Below are positions 8,143 through 16,002 of a DNA stretch of 54,098 nucleotides, one piece after another. Under the pieces are notes generated by a model, which was given only the letters and a program-made list of their open reading frames with translations, had not been told where the DNA came from and did not search any database. Location of the stretch: the NCBI GenBank assembly GCA_000999025.1, contig LCFM01000007.1, forward strand, positions 1 to 54,098, written 5' to 3'. Within the stretch, counting starts at the first letter, position 1. Each line of letters opens with the position of its first letter. The position numbers and the translations under genes are program-made. Source of the stretch: Parcubacteria group bacterium GW2011_GWA2_43_13. GTDB lineage: Bacteria; Patescibacteriota; Patescibacteriia; UBA9629; GWA2-43-13.

Positions 8143-8940
8143 ATGTTTATCACGTTTGTATTATTAATAGGAATTATCGCGTGCCTTGCTTTTGTTGTTG
8201 GCATTGTGTATCGAAAGCTTCCTCATGTTTCCAATGTTGATGTGAGTTCGTTAAAGCAAGAAAAGCAGAGGAATGTCAAAAGATCGCTGACAGAAGAACG
8301 GCTCAAGCGTAAAATAGTTGCTGTTACCGGCAAGGTGACATCTTTTTTTGCTCCGCATGTTATGCGGCATTCATCACGCGTGAAAGAAAAAGTGCAGGCA
8401 ATTCAAAAAAAACATACTGAAATGGTAAAAGAAAAACAGAAAAAAGATATTAAGGCCGCCGGAAAACACGCGACCGGGGAGCATATTCAAATACTGATTC
8501 AAACAGCGCGCGGGTTTATTGATCAAGAGGAATATGATTCTGCTGAAGAAAAACTTCTTGAAGCATTAGGATTTGATAAAAAAAGGGTTGATGTGTATCG
8601 TGTATTGGCAGAATTGTACGAGAGGGAAAAGGAATATCAGCAAGCATGGGAAACCATGACCTATGTATTAAAAATTGAAAACGGGAATATTGAGCCCGAG
8701 GATCTTGCGTTTGCCGGTGAGTGCGCGTCTGCGATGGAAGATTATCCTAAAGCGCGCGAGATGTTCGAGAAAGCGCTTGAAAAAGAGCCGGAAAATCCTA
8801 AATACCTTGACCGTCTTCTCCGGCACTGTATACTGCTTAAAGATAAAAATACTGCATGGGATGTGTATGGCCGGCTCAAAAAAGCAAATCCGGAGAACAA
8901 GAAATTGGATGAATATCTCATTGCAGTGAAAGAACTTTAG
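8143..8940 (+). CDS. Membrane-anchored TPR protein
   Basis: A 265-residue protein with one N-terminal membrane helix (about residues 2-24). A basic, charged, probably coiled region follows (about 35-110), then at least three tetratricopeptide-like repeats from about 115 (IQTARGFIDQEEYDSAEEKLLEAL, VYRVLAELYEREKEYQQAWETM, AFAGECASAMEDYPKAREMFEKAL). With no other domain it is probably a scaffold for an envelope complex with its repeats on one face of the membrane. It sits between tpiA and the tRNA cluster. Confidence 0.75.
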   Translation: MFITFVLLIGIIACLAFVVGIVYRKLPHVSNVDVSSLKQEKQRNVKRSLTEERLKRKIVAVTGKVTSFFAPHVMRHSSRVKEKVQAIQKKHTEMVKEKQKKDIKAAGKHATGEHIQILIQTARGFIDQEEYDSAEEKLLEALGFDKKRVDVYRVLAELYEREKEYQQAWETMTYVLKIENGNIEPEDLAFAGECASAMEDYPKAREMFEKALEKEPENPKYLDRLLRHCILLKDKNTAWDVYGRLKKANPENKKLDEYLIAVKEL

Positions 8941-8954
8941 TTGTTGTTGGATAG

Positions 8955-8983
8955 TTGACATATGATCCTTGACAAGACATACT
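8955..8983 (+). promoter_or_regulatory. Candidate promoter of the tRNA cluster
   Basis: TTGACA at 8955-8960, a 17-bp spacer and CATACT at 8978-8983 lie about 40 nt before the first tRNA. A second TTGACA at 8969 has no good -10. Confidence 0.4.
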
Positions 8984-9023
8984 GTGTGTTATCGTTTTTT
9001 GTTATTGGTTTATTGTGATACTT

Positions 9024-9099
<76 letters not shown>

Positions 9100-9140
9100 T
9101 AGTAAAAAATTCGAAATCAAAGTCAGGAAATAGTGGAGAC

Positions 9141-9238
9141 AAAACGAAATGTTTCATTTCGTTTTGAGAGGAGGAAGGTATGCAAGCTGAAGTTTTTGAG
9201 TGAACTCAAAAACGGAAGCTGGGATACACTTCCGACGA
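9141..9238 (+). ncRNA. Structured spacer element, copy 1 (before tRNA-Tyr)
   Basis: Two hairpins lie back to back and end 5 nt before tRNA-Tyr. Hairpin 1: an 11-bp stem AAAACGAAATG/CATTTCGTTTT with loop TTT. Hairpin 2, a long nested one: GGAAGGTAT (9173-9181) with ATAC-a-CTTCC (9224-9233), AGCT with AGCT, and GTTTTTGAGT (9192-9201) with ACTCAAAAAC (9204-9213), joined by symmetric 3x3 internal loops. The copy at 9364 keeps every stem while its loops differ. It may be a processed RNA or a processing signal for the tRNA precursor. The segment also contains GAGGAGGAAGGTATG, which looks like an SD and start codon, but the reading frame closes after seven codons. Confidence 0.5.
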
Positions 9239-9322
9239 GGGTGGGTACTCAAGCGGTCAACGAGGGCAGACTGTAAATCTGCTGGCCTCCGGCCTCCATA
9301 GGTTCGAATCCTATCCCACCCA
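9239..9322 (+). tRNA. tRNA-Tyr (anticodon GTA)
   Basis: An 84-nt class II tRNA with a long variable arm (GGCCTCCGGCC). Acceptor GGGTGGG/CCCACCC, anticodon stem GCAGA/TCTGC around CTGTAAA, T arm ATAGGTTCGAATCCTAT, discriminator A at 9322. CCA is not encoded, so it needs the CCA-adding enzyme. Confidence 0.95.
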
Positions 9323-9363
9323 GTACATTACATTCGACATTCGAAGCACGAAACAGTCAAAAC

Positions 9364-9464
9364 AAAATGAAATGCTTGCATTTCGTTTTGAGAGGAGGAA
9401 GGTATGCAAGCTGGAGTTTTTGAGTTCACTCAAAAACGGAAGCTGAAATACTCTTCTGACGAGA
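9364..9464 (+). ncRNA. Structured spacer element, copy 2 (before tRNA-Thr)
   Basis: Second copy of the element at 9141-9238, about 85% alike, ending directly at tRNA-Thr(TGT). Hairpin 1 is AAAATGAAATGC/GCATTTCGTTTT: one C-G became U-G, and one pair was gained at the tip. Hairpin 2 keeps GGAAGGTAT/ATAC-t-CTTCT, AGCT/AGCT and GTTTTTGAGT/ACTCAAAAAC. Changes fall in the loops (GAA to GGA, GGG to GAA, GA to TC), as expected when RNA structure is selected. Confidence 0.5.
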
Positions 9465-9537
9465 GCCACCTTAGCTCAGCTGGTAGAGCAACGGTTTTGT
9501 AAACCGTGGGTCCGCGGTTCGAGTCCGCGAGGTGGCT
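9465..9537 (+). tRNA. tRNA-Thr (anticodon TGT)
   Basis: A 73-nt cloverleaf: acceptor GCCACCT/AGGTGGC, anticodon stem ACGGT/ACCGT around TTTGTAA, T arm CGCGGTTCGAGTCCGCG, discriminator T. CCA is not encoded. It reads ACA and ACG codons and complements the GGT isoacceptor upstream. Confidence 0.95.
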
Positions 9538-9542
9538 TTGCG

Positions 9543-9579
9543 TTCCCGCTCCTTTCCAAGGAGAGGGGTAGGGTGAGGT
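9543..9579. repeat. REP-like palindrome (family A)
   Basis: CCCGCTCCTTtccAAGGAGAGGGG followed by TAGGGTGAGGT. It lies between tRNA-Thr and rpmG and may end the tRNA transcript. Confidence 0.65.
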
Positions 9580-9613
9580 AATTTTTAATAATGATTTATT
9601 ACTATATAACTAT

Positions 9614-9769
9614 ATGTCCCAAGACAACATGATTAAGTTAGAGTGCACAAATTGCAAGCGGGTGAATTATCACAGTCACAAGAATAAGAAAACACTTAAA
9701 ACCCGGCTGGAAGTAAAAAAACACTGCAAGTATTGCAAAATGCACGTAATACACAAGGAAACAAAGTAA
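9614..9769 (+). CDS. rpmG: 50S ribosomal protein L33
   Basis: A 51-residue protein of the large ribosomal subunit. It starts MSQDNMIKLECTNCKRVNY and ends HCKYCKMHVIHKETK. The two CxxC pairs (CTNC, CKYC) form the zinc ribbon of the Zn-binding L33 form, and the K-x-NYHSHKNKK basic stretch is typical. It lies inside the tRNA cluster, a common place for rpmG. Confidence 0.93.
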   Translation: MSQDNMIKLECTNCKRVNYHSHKNKKTLKTRLEVKKHCKYCKMHVIHKETK

Positions 9770-9785
9770 TGTGCGACGCATCGTC

Positions 9786-9863
9786 GTTCCCTCTCCTTAA
9801 TAAGGAGAGGGTTAGGGTGAGGTTTCCGTGCTTCGGGTTTTGAATTTTCCGCCCTTCGGGCGG
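9786..9863. repeat. REP-like palindrome (family A) plus C/G hairpin
   Basis: CCCTCTCCTTaaTAAGGAGAGGG followed by TTAGGGTGAGGT. Then comes CCGCCC-TTC-GGGCGG immediately before tRNA-Trp. Either hairpin could separate rpmG from the tRNA. Confidence 0.6.
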
Positions 9864-9867
9864 GTGA

Positions 9868-9941
9868 GGGGGCGTAATTTAATGGTAGAATGCCGTTCTC
9901 CAAAAGCGGATGCGTAGGTTCGATTCCTACCGCCCCTGCCA
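9868..9941 (+). tRNA. tRNA-Trp (anticodon CCA)
   Basis: A 74-nt cloverleaf: acceptor GGGGGCG/CGCCCCT with a G-U first pair, anticodon stem CCGTT/AGCGG around CTCCAAA, T arm GTAGGTTCGATTCCTAC, discriminator G, and CCA encoded at 9939-9941. It is the boundary of the restriction-modification island that starts 49 nt downstream. Confidence 0.93.
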
Positions 9942-9990
9942 AAAAAATAGAATCGCCGTTTTCGTCAAAATTTTGAGCTTTGAAATAATT

Positions 9991-11076
9991 ATGGCAAACA
10001 GTAATCTTACAAACGCAAAAAAAGTAAAGAATGACGAGTTCTATACCCAGTTCGGCGATATTCAGAAAGAGATTGAAGCGTATTTGGAATACAACCCCGA
10101 TGTATTCCGCGGCAAAGTAGTGTATTGCAACTGCGACGATCCGTTTGAGAGTAATTTTTTTCGCTATTTCGTGCTCAATTTCAATAAGCTTGGATTGAAA
10201 CAGCTTATCACTACCAGCTACAAACCCTCGCCCATAGCAAATACGCAAATAGGGTTGTTTGGTGATGATAAGACCCTCACAAAATCAAAAGGCCGTCCAA
10301 AGGTAAACGCCAACAAGTTTATTATCAACGAAGTTGGTGACATAGACGGCGACGGCGAGTTCAACTTGAAAGATGTTGCTAAGCAGCTAAAAGCAAACAA
10401 ACATAACGAATGGACGCCATTAGAAGGCGAAGGCGACTTCCGTAGCGATGAATGTATAAGTATACTTAAACAATCCGACATAGTGGTAACAAATCCGCCG
10501 TTTAGTTTGTTTCGCGAATATGTTAAACAACTTTTTGACTACAATAAAAAGTTTGTGATTATTGGAAACATGAATGCGATTACATATAAAGAAATTTTTC
10601 CATTAATCAAAAATAATAAGTTGTGGTTAGGAAATGGTTTCCGTGCTGGTAATGCTTACTTTTCTACCCCTTTTGCAAAAGAATATGGGGAAGGAATATA
10701 CAATCCCGAAACGGGCCTAGTGAAATTCCGCAATGTTTGTTGGTTTACAAATCTTGACCACGGGCGTCGTCATCAACCGTTGCCACTTATGACAATGGAA
10801 GATAATTTAAAATTCAGCAAACACAAAGAAATTAAAGGCAAAAAAGCGTATGATACATATGACAATTACGATGCCATAGAAGTGCCGTTTACCAATGCAA
10901 TCCCAAGCGATTATAGCGGCGTAATGGGTGTGCCGATCAGTTTTTTAGATAAATACAATCCTGACCAGTTTGAGATTATAAAATTTAGACACGGCGATGA
11001 CGGAAAAGATTTGCGATTAAAAAAAGACGGATCATGCCCCTATTTTAGAGTTTTAATGAGACATAAGAAAAAATAG
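9991..11076 (+). CDS. EcoRI-family adenine-specific DNA methyltransferase
   Basis: A 361-residue N6-adenine methyltransferase of the EcoRI methylase family. The N-terminal KVKNDEFYTQFGDIQKEIEAYL and GKVVYCNCDDPFESNFFRYFVLNF are typical. The catalytic motif IV is NPPF in DIVVTNPPFSLFREYV. A long insert lies between (about 65-150), and the C-terminus ends CPYFRVLMRHKK. I start at ATG 9991; upstream in-frame codons run into tRNA-Trp. The next gene follows after one base. It probably protects host DNA against the nuclease at 11962. Confidence 0.88.
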   Translation: MANSNLTNAKKVKNDEFYTQFGDIQKEIEAYLEYNPDVFRGKVVYCNCDDPFESNFFRYFVLNFNKLGLKQLITTSYKPSPIANTQIGLFGDDKTLTKSKGRPKVNANKFIINEVGDIDGDGEFNLKDVAKQLKANKHNEWTPLEGEGDFRSDECISILKQSDIVVTNPPFSLFREYVKQLFDYNKKFVIIGNMNAITYKEIFPLIKNNKLWLGNGFRAGNAYFSTPFAKEYGEGIYNPETGLVKFRNVCWFTNLDHGRRHQPLPLMTMEDNLKFSKHKEIKGKKAYDTYDNYDAIEVPFTNAIPSDYSGVMGVPISFLDKYNPDQFEIIKFRHGDDGKDLRLKKDGSCPYFRVLMRHKKK

Positions 11077-11077
11077 T

Positions 11078-11923
11078 ATGAAAAATAATACTTCATTGGC
11101 TATTTTTGAAACTCATAAAATTCGCCGTTATTTTGATGAAAAAACGGAAATTTGGTATTTTTCAGTTATTGATATTGTGGCGGCTCTGACGGAACAATTA
11201 GATTTTCAATTGGCAAGAAATTATTGGAAAGTCCTGAAAATCCGCTTGGTAAAAGAAGGAAGTGAAGTGGTTACAAAATGTAACCGGTTGAAAATGATAG
11301 CTCAAGATGGCAAGATGCGAGAAACTGATGTCGCTGATGTGGAAACTATTTTGCGCCTGATTCAATCAGTTCCCAGTAAAAAAGCCGAACCGATAAAATT
11401 ATGGTTGGCAAAGGTTGGCTATGAACGGGTGCAGGAAATGAGTGATCCGGAAAAGGCGCTTAATCGCAGTCGCGAGTATTGGCAGAAAATGGGAAGAGAT
11501 CCAAAGTGGATTCAGCAAAGAATGATGGGGCAGGAAATCAGAAATAAATTAACGGATTATTGGAAAGACAATGAGGTGCGAGAAAAAGAAGAATACGCCA
11601 TTTTGACGAATATTATTCATCAGGAATGGAGCGATTTGACGGTGAAAGAACATAAGGGTTTAAAAAAATTGAAACGGGAAAATCTGCGCGACCATATGAC
11701 GGACGCGGAGTTGGTCTTTACGGCTTTGGCGGAACTTTCTACACGGCAGATCTCCGAGACGATGAATACAAAAGGATTGGAGGAAAATAAAATTCCGGCG
11801 AAAAAAGGCGGACAAGTGGCGAAAAACGCGCGCTTGGAATTGGAACAAAAAACCGACAAGAAAGTGGTGAGTGGCAGAAATTTTAAACAGCTGTCGGAAC
11901 AAAAAAAGTTAAAAGGTAAATAG
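11078..11923 (+). CDS. DinD/Bro-N family protein (phage antirepressor-like)
   Basis: A 281-residue protein of the DNA damage-inducible protein D type. The Bro-N fold covers about residues 1-110: IRRYFDEKTEIWYFSVIDIVAALTE, then NYWKVLKIRLVKEGSEV and a DVADVETILRLIQSVPS core. Then follow PIKLWLAKVGYERVQEM and the DinD C-terminal region (GRDPKWIQQRMMGQEIRNKLTDYWK to KKGGQVAKNARLELEQKTDKKVVS). E. coli DinD inhibits RecA filaments; that this protein does so is only inference. It is placed between the methyltransferase and nuclease genes and probably co-transcribed with them, so it may be a regulator or DNA-damage partner of that system. Confidence 0.85.
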   Translation: MKNNTSLAIFETHKIRRYFDEKTEIWYFSVIDIVAALTEQLDFQLARNYWKVLKIRLVKEGSEVVTKCNRLKMIAQDGKMRETDVADVETILRLIQSVPSKKAEPIKLWLAKVGYERVQEMSDPEKALNRSREYWQKMGRDPKWIQQRMMGQEIRNKLTDYWKDNEVREKEEYAILTNIIHQEWSDLTVKEHKGLKKLKRENLRDHMTDAELVFTALAELSTRQISETMNTKGLEENKIPAKKGGQVAKNARLELEQKTDKKVVSGRNFKQLSEQKKLKGK

Positions 11924-11961
11924 TATTAGATGCTAAAATCTCCATTAAGCAATAAAATAAT

Positions 11962-13131
11962 ATGAAAACAACTTTAAAGACCAACATTACTGTTAAGGAT
12001 ATTTGCGAAGGGTTTGTCTACAACGAACTGGAGGGCAAGGGGTTATTTGGCTTTGGGGGCAAGCTCACTATTCAGCCGGAGTATCAGCGCAACTATATCT
12101 ATGCCGAAGGCGACGGTAAAAGAGAGATGGCTGTTATTGAATCAATACTTAAAGGTTATCCAATAGGTTTGATTTATTTTAATAAGGTTTCTGAAAATAA
12201 TTTAGAAGTTTTGGACGGGCAACAACGCATCACCAGTGTTGGGCGTTTTGTGACTGACAAATTTGCCATCCAAGATGAAAACGGTAACCCGCAAAACTTT
12301 TTCGGCATGGCACAAGACAAGAAAACCAAGATTTTGGGAACAAAACTGCTTATTTATGAATGCGAAGGGACAGAAAGCCAGATAAAAGAGTGGTTTAGGA
12401 CAATCAATATTGCCGGTGTTCCACTTAATCCCCAAGAGTTGCTTAATGCCGTGTATTCAGGACCATTTGTAACGCTCGGCAAAGAAGAGTTTAGTAATAG
12501 CCAAAACTCTAATATCCAAAAATGGAGCGCGTATGTATTGGGTAGCACTAATAGGCAAGATTTTTTGGAATGTGCTCTGGAATGGGTAAGTAAGAGCAAT
12601 ATCGGCGATTATATGAGCAGTCATAGATATGACGCAAATATTATTGAGCTGAAAAAGTATTTCAGCAGTGTGATTGACTGGGTATTTAGTGTGTTTATTG
12701 ATGTGGAAAGTGAGATGCGTGGACTGGAGTGGGGACGGTTGTATGAGCAATACCATAAAAAATCATATAATCCAAAAAAGGTTTGGGAAGAAGTGCAAAA
12801 ACTATATGGCGATCTGTATGTCAAAAATCGCAAAGGTATTTTTGAGTTTATCTTAGGTGGTTCTACTGATACGAAATTGCTTGAGGTTAGGGTCTTTGAT
12901 GACGCAACCAAAAAATCATCATACAAAGAACAAACAACTAAAGCAGATAAAAAAGGTGAATCAAACTGCTCACACTGTGCTATTGGACATGATGCCAATA
13001 AAGAAACAATTTGGAGTATAAATGACATGGATGCCGACCATGTAACGGCTTGGAGTAAGGGCGGCGCAACTTCGGCAAAAAATTGCCAGATGTTGTGTAA
13101 GACACACAACCGAGCAAAAGGAAATCGGTAA
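11962..13131 (+). CDS. DUF262 protein with C-terminal HNH nuclease domain
   Basis: A 389-residue protein. The N-terminal half is DUF262, a ParB-like NTPase/nuclease fold as in GmrSD and BrxR-linked restriction proteins. It shows [23 protein letters not shown] and the key DGQQRITS motif (about residue 90), then [23 protein letters not shown]. The C-terminus is an HNH nuclease with a zinc knuckle: CSHC, then [31 protein letters not shown]. Cleavage of DNA, perhaps dependent on methylation state or nucleotide, is expected. Lying two genes after an EcoRI-type methylase, it is the best candidate for the cognate restriction enzyme; that pairing is inference. Confidence 0.85.
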   Translation: MKTTLKTNITVKDICEGFVYNELEGKGLFGFGGKLTIQPEYQRNYIYAEGDGKREMAVIESILKGYPIGLIYFNKVSENNLEVLDGQQRITSVGRFVTDKFAIQDENGNPQNFFGMAQDKKTKILGTKLLIYECEGTESQIKEWFRTINIAGVPLNPQELLNAVYSGPFVTLGKEEFSNSQNSNIQKWSAYVLGSTNRQDFLECALEWVSKSNIGDYMSSHRYDANIIELKKYFSSVIDWVFSVFIDVESEMRGLEWGRLYEQYHKKSYNPKKVWEEVQKLYGDLYVKNRKGIFEFILGGSTDTKLLEVRVFDDATKKSSYKEQTTKADKKGESNCSHCAIGHDANKETIWSINDMDADHVTAWSKGGATSAKNCQMLCKTHNRAKGNR

Positions 13132-13179
13132 TGCAAACAAGATAATTGAATAAAATCTGGAAAATAAAACCTTATGGGA

Positions 13180-13332
13180 CTGTCGCCGAATGCCATATTT
13201 GGCATAAAACCTTAAATTTCGGTAAATTTCTCCGAACAATTTTTCGCTAATGTATCCACATTACCTCAAAATTCTTCGTAAAAATTTCCTCGAAATTTAA
13301 GATTTTCTCCTCAAAAGAGCATTCGGCGACAG
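13180..13332. repeat. 153-bp imperfect palindrome (foldback element)
   Basis: Three perfect inverted repeats share one axis near 13256: CTGTCGCCGAATGC/GCATTCGGCGACAG (13180-13193, 13319-13332), CTTAAATTTCG/CGAAATTTAAG (13211-13221, 13291-13301) and TAATGT/ACATTA (13248-13253, 13258-13263). The stretches between also pair partly (AAATTT, CGAA, AATTTT). No ORF is present. It fits a MITE-like foldback element or a large RNA hairpin at the end of the restriction island. Confidence 0.75.
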
Positions 13333-13422
13333 CCTCCTTATATAAAAATTGTGGCCGAAAGTATTAAATTTGTGCTAAAATGAGAAGATCTAAAACATTA
13401 ACTAACAACTAATTAAAAACAT

Positions 13423-13761
13423 ATGAAGAAATTTATTGTTTTGTATCATGCGCAAAAAGGTGCAATGGAAGAAATGGGCAAGATGAGTATTGAACAGCAA
13501 AAAGCCGGTATGGATATGTGGATGGAGTGGGGTAAAAAGTGTGGTAGCGGGTTAATTGACATGGGGACTCCACTTGGCAATGCTCATTCTATGAGCAAAG
13601 ACAACCATGGACCAAGTGGTAGTGATGTAGTGGGTTATTCTATGTTACAAGCAGAATCTATGGGAGAAGTAAGAAAAATGATAGAGGGACACCCACACCT
13701 TATGATGCCTGGGTCATGCTCAATTGAAGTACACGAATCTTTGCCAATTCCGGGAATGTAA
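13423..13761 (+). CDS. YCII-related (DGPF) protein
   Basis: A 112-residue single-domain protein of the YCII/DGPF dimeric alpha/beta-barrel superfamily. It begins KKFIVLYHAQKG, has a helix MSIEQQKAGMDMWMEWGKKCGSGLIDMGTPLG and a GYSMLQAESMGEVRKMIEGHPHL strand-helix. The HPHL His is typical of the YCII active-site region. Relatives act on small aromatic compounds or are of unknown role; the substrate here is unknown. It appears to be transcribed alone, after the palindrome. Confidence 0.75.
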   Translation: MKKFIVLYHAQKGAMEEMGKMSIEQQKAGMDMWMEWGKKCGSGLIDMGTPLGNAHSMSKDNHGPSGSDVVGYSMLQAESMGEVRKMIEGHPHLMMPGSCSIEVHESLPIPGM

Positions 13762-13788
13762 ACAAATTAAATTTGATAGTATACAACT

Positions 13789-14103
13789 ATGAAAAATCTT
13801 TCTTTATTTTTAAGGGGGTTGATTCAGGCGATTATTGCTGTGGCGTATATTGTGCTTGTAGTGTCTATTATGTCGCAGAAGCAGAAATGGGTTGGCCCTA
13901 ACCCAGAAGTTATTACTGGCACTCTTATGTTATTGCTGTTTGTGGTATCTGCTACAGTGATGGCACTCGTCGTGTTCGGAACACCAGTGATATGGTATAT
14001 TGACGGCAAGAAAAAGGAAGCCATTCGTTTGGTGCTGTATACCATCGGATCATTGGCAGGTATTTTGATCATTGCCTTTATCTTTGCTGGGTTTCTTTTT
14101 TAG
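13789..14103 (+). CDS. Small three-helix membrane protein
   Basis: A 104-residue integral membrane protein with predicted helices at about 7-26, 41-68 and 80-103, and a basic loop (DGKKKEA) between the second and third. It has no known domain. It lies 27 nt after the YCII-like gene and 82 nt before typA. Function unknown. Confidence 0.6.
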   Translation: MKNLSLFLRGLIQAIIAVAYIVLVVSIMSQKQKWVGPNPEVITGTLMLLLFVVSATVMALVVFGTPVIWYIDGKKKEAIRLVLYTIGSLAGILIIAFIFAGFLF

Positions 14104-14161
14104 CCCCCCTTAACCATTGACTTTTCGTCAGCGAATAAGTAGAATAGGGTATCAGTTATCG

Positions 14162-14183
14162 CCACTGGTTTCCAGTGGTTTTT
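14162..14183 (+). terminator. Terminator-like hairpin abutting the typA start
   Basis: CCACTGG-TTT-CCAGTGG followed by TTTTT ends 2 nt before the typA ATG (14186). It fits an intrinsic terminator for 13789-14103, but its position means any typA message starting upstream must read through it. Confidence 0.6.
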
Positions 14184-14185
14184 CT

Positions 14186-16000
14186 ATGCCATCAATTCGA
14201 AATATTGCCATTATCGCTCACGTTGACCACGGGAAAACAACCTTAGTTGACGCTCTTTTGCGTCAGGCGCATACAAAACTTTCCAAAGACGCGGCCGCGT
14301 CTGATTTAATCATGGATTCAAATGATATCGAGCGCGAGCGCGGCATTACCATCTTTTCCAAAAACGCGTCAGTGATGTGGCAGGATGTAAAAATCAATAT
14401 TATTGATACTCCGGGCCATGCCGATTTTGGCGGCGAGGTGGAGCGGGTGCTTTCTATGGCCGATGGTTGTTTGTTATTGGTTGATGCAAAAGAAGGTCCC
14501 ATGCCCCAAACACGGTTTGTGCTCAAAAAGGCGTTATCGTTAAAACATAAAATTATTGTGGTCATTAATAAAATAGATAAAAGCGATGCAAATCCTGATC
14601 ATGCTTTGGATAAAACATTTGATTTATTCGTTGAACTTGGGGCTGATGATCGCGCTCTTGATTTTCCCATTGTGTACGCATCGGCAAAACAAGGCAAGGC
14701 CGGGCTTGAAGCGGATATCACAACCATGAATGATATTACTCCGTTGTTCGATGTTATTTTAAAACATATTCCCGCTCCTACGGGCAATGCGCAAGAATCG
14801 CTTCAGATGCTTATCACCTCTCTTTCATCTGATGATTTTAAAGGGAAAATCGGTATTGGCAGGATTTATAACGGCACCATGCGCAAAGGACAGGAGATTG
14901 TTCATATCAATCGCGTAGGGGTCCATGCGGTAGCTCGCATTACATCGTTGATGACATTTATTGGATTAGAGCGTGTTGAAGTTGAGAGCGCAGAGGCAGG
15001 TGATATTGTAGCGCTCGCCGGAATTTCTGATATTACAATAGGTGAGACCATTGCGGATAAAGAGAATCCCAAAGCATTGCCCTTGCTTTCTGTTGATCAG
15101 CCGACAGTGAAAATGGTATTTACGGTTAATAATTCCCCGTTTGCCGGCACTGAAGGCACATACAGCACATCTCGCCAAGTTCGCGAACGGCTTGCTCAAG
15201 AACTGCAAACAGATGTTGCATTGCGTATTGAAGATAGCGATGACGGAGCATGGACTGTTTCAGGCCGAGGCGAGCTTCACTTGGCTATTTTTATTGAACG
15301 CCTGCGTCGCGAGGGGTACGAGTTTCAGGTTGGACGGCCACATGTTATTGCAAAAGAAGTTGACGGGAAAACAATGGTTCCGTATGAATGGCTGACAATT
15401 GAGGTTCCGGAAGAGTATTCAGGACTTGTGATTGAAAATATCGGCAAGCGGAATGGCGTTATGCAGGATATGAAAGTTGAAAATGGAGTTGCGTTTATGG
15501 AATTTTTAATTCCAACGCGCGGGTTATTTGGGTATCGTAATGAATTTTTAACAGAGACGCGCGGTTTGGGGATTATGCACAGTATTTTTTACCAGTATCA
15601 GCCAGATGTAGCGAATTGGCGTGAACGCGAGCAGGGCTCTCTTGTTGCCACAGAAGCAGGTGTTACAAATTTGTACGGCTTATTAAATATTCAAAATCGT
15701 GGTATATTGTTTTTAGGGTCTGCAGTAAAGATTTATAAAGGTCAAGTCGTGGGCCAGCACTCGCGGTCTGGGGATTTGCAAGTGAACGCATGCAAAGCAA
15801 AAGAACTTTCTAATATGCGTTCAAAGGGCGATGGGCCAACTGAACATTTTGATGTTCCACGCGTTATGTTATTGGAAAACGCATTGCAGTATATTGGTGA
15901 TGATGAAATGGTGGAAGTGACTCCTCTTAATGTTCGCATAAGAAAAATTGTTCTTGATAAAGATGACGAACGCCGCAGAGCGCGGGGGATGACAAAATAG
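14186..16000 (+). CDS. typA: GTPase TypA/BipA
   Basis: A 604-residue translational GTPase that binds the ribosome and helps 50S assembly and stress growth. The N-terminus has the G1 loop AHVDHGKTT, switch region RERGITIF, DTPGHADFGGEVERVL, and NKID. Domain II, the EF-G-like domains and the TypA-specific C-terminal domain follow: GLFGYRNEFLTETRG and a terminal NVRIRKIVLDKDDERRRARG. I use ATG 14186 (MPSIRNIAIIAHVDHGK); the ORF opens at 14117 but those codons include a hairpin and are not conserved. No SD is visible, which suggests leaderless translation. Confidence 0.97.
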   Translation: MPSIRNIAIIAHVDHGKTTLVDALLRQAHTKLSKDAAASDLIMDSNDIERERGITIFSKNASVMWQDVKINIIDTPGHADFGGEVERVLSMADGCLLLVDAKEGPMPQTRFVLKKALSLKHKIIVVINKIDKSDANPDHALDKTFDLFVELGADDRALDFPIVYASAKQGKAGLEADITTMNDITPLFDVILKHIPAPTGNAQESLQMLITSLSSDDFKGKIGIGRIYNGTMRKGQEIVHINRVGVHAVARITSLMTFIGLERVEVESAEAGDIVALAGISDITIGETIADKENPKALPLLSVDQPTVKMVFTVNNSPFAGTEGTYSTSRQVRERLAQELQTDVALRIEDSDDGAWTVSGRGELHLAIFIERLRREGYEFQVGRPHVIAKEVDGKTMVPYEWLTIEVPEEYSGLVIENIGKRNGVMQDMKVENGVAFMEFLIPTRGLFGYRNEFLTETRGLGIMHSIFYQYQPDVANWREREQGSLVATEAGVTNLYGLLNIQNRGILFLGSAVKIYKGQVVGQHSRSGDLQVNACKAKELSNMRSKGDGPTEHFDVPRVMLLENALQYIGDDEMVEVTPLNVRIRKIVLDKDDERRRARGMTK

Positions 16001-16002
16001 AT

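Noticed and set aside
9179-9202. Seven-codon ORF after GAGGAGGAAGGT in the tRNA spacer
   Set aside because: The frame is not kept in the second copy (the stop is lost), while the RNA stems are, so structure and not coding is conserved.
9910-9990. Earlier start of the EcoRI-type methyltransferase
   Set aside because: It would overlap tRNA-Trp and its residues do not belong to the family.
11078-11923. Prophage, suggested by the Bro-N/DinD gene
   Set aside because: No capsid, terminase, integrase or lysis gene is present; DinD-type genes are common outside phages.
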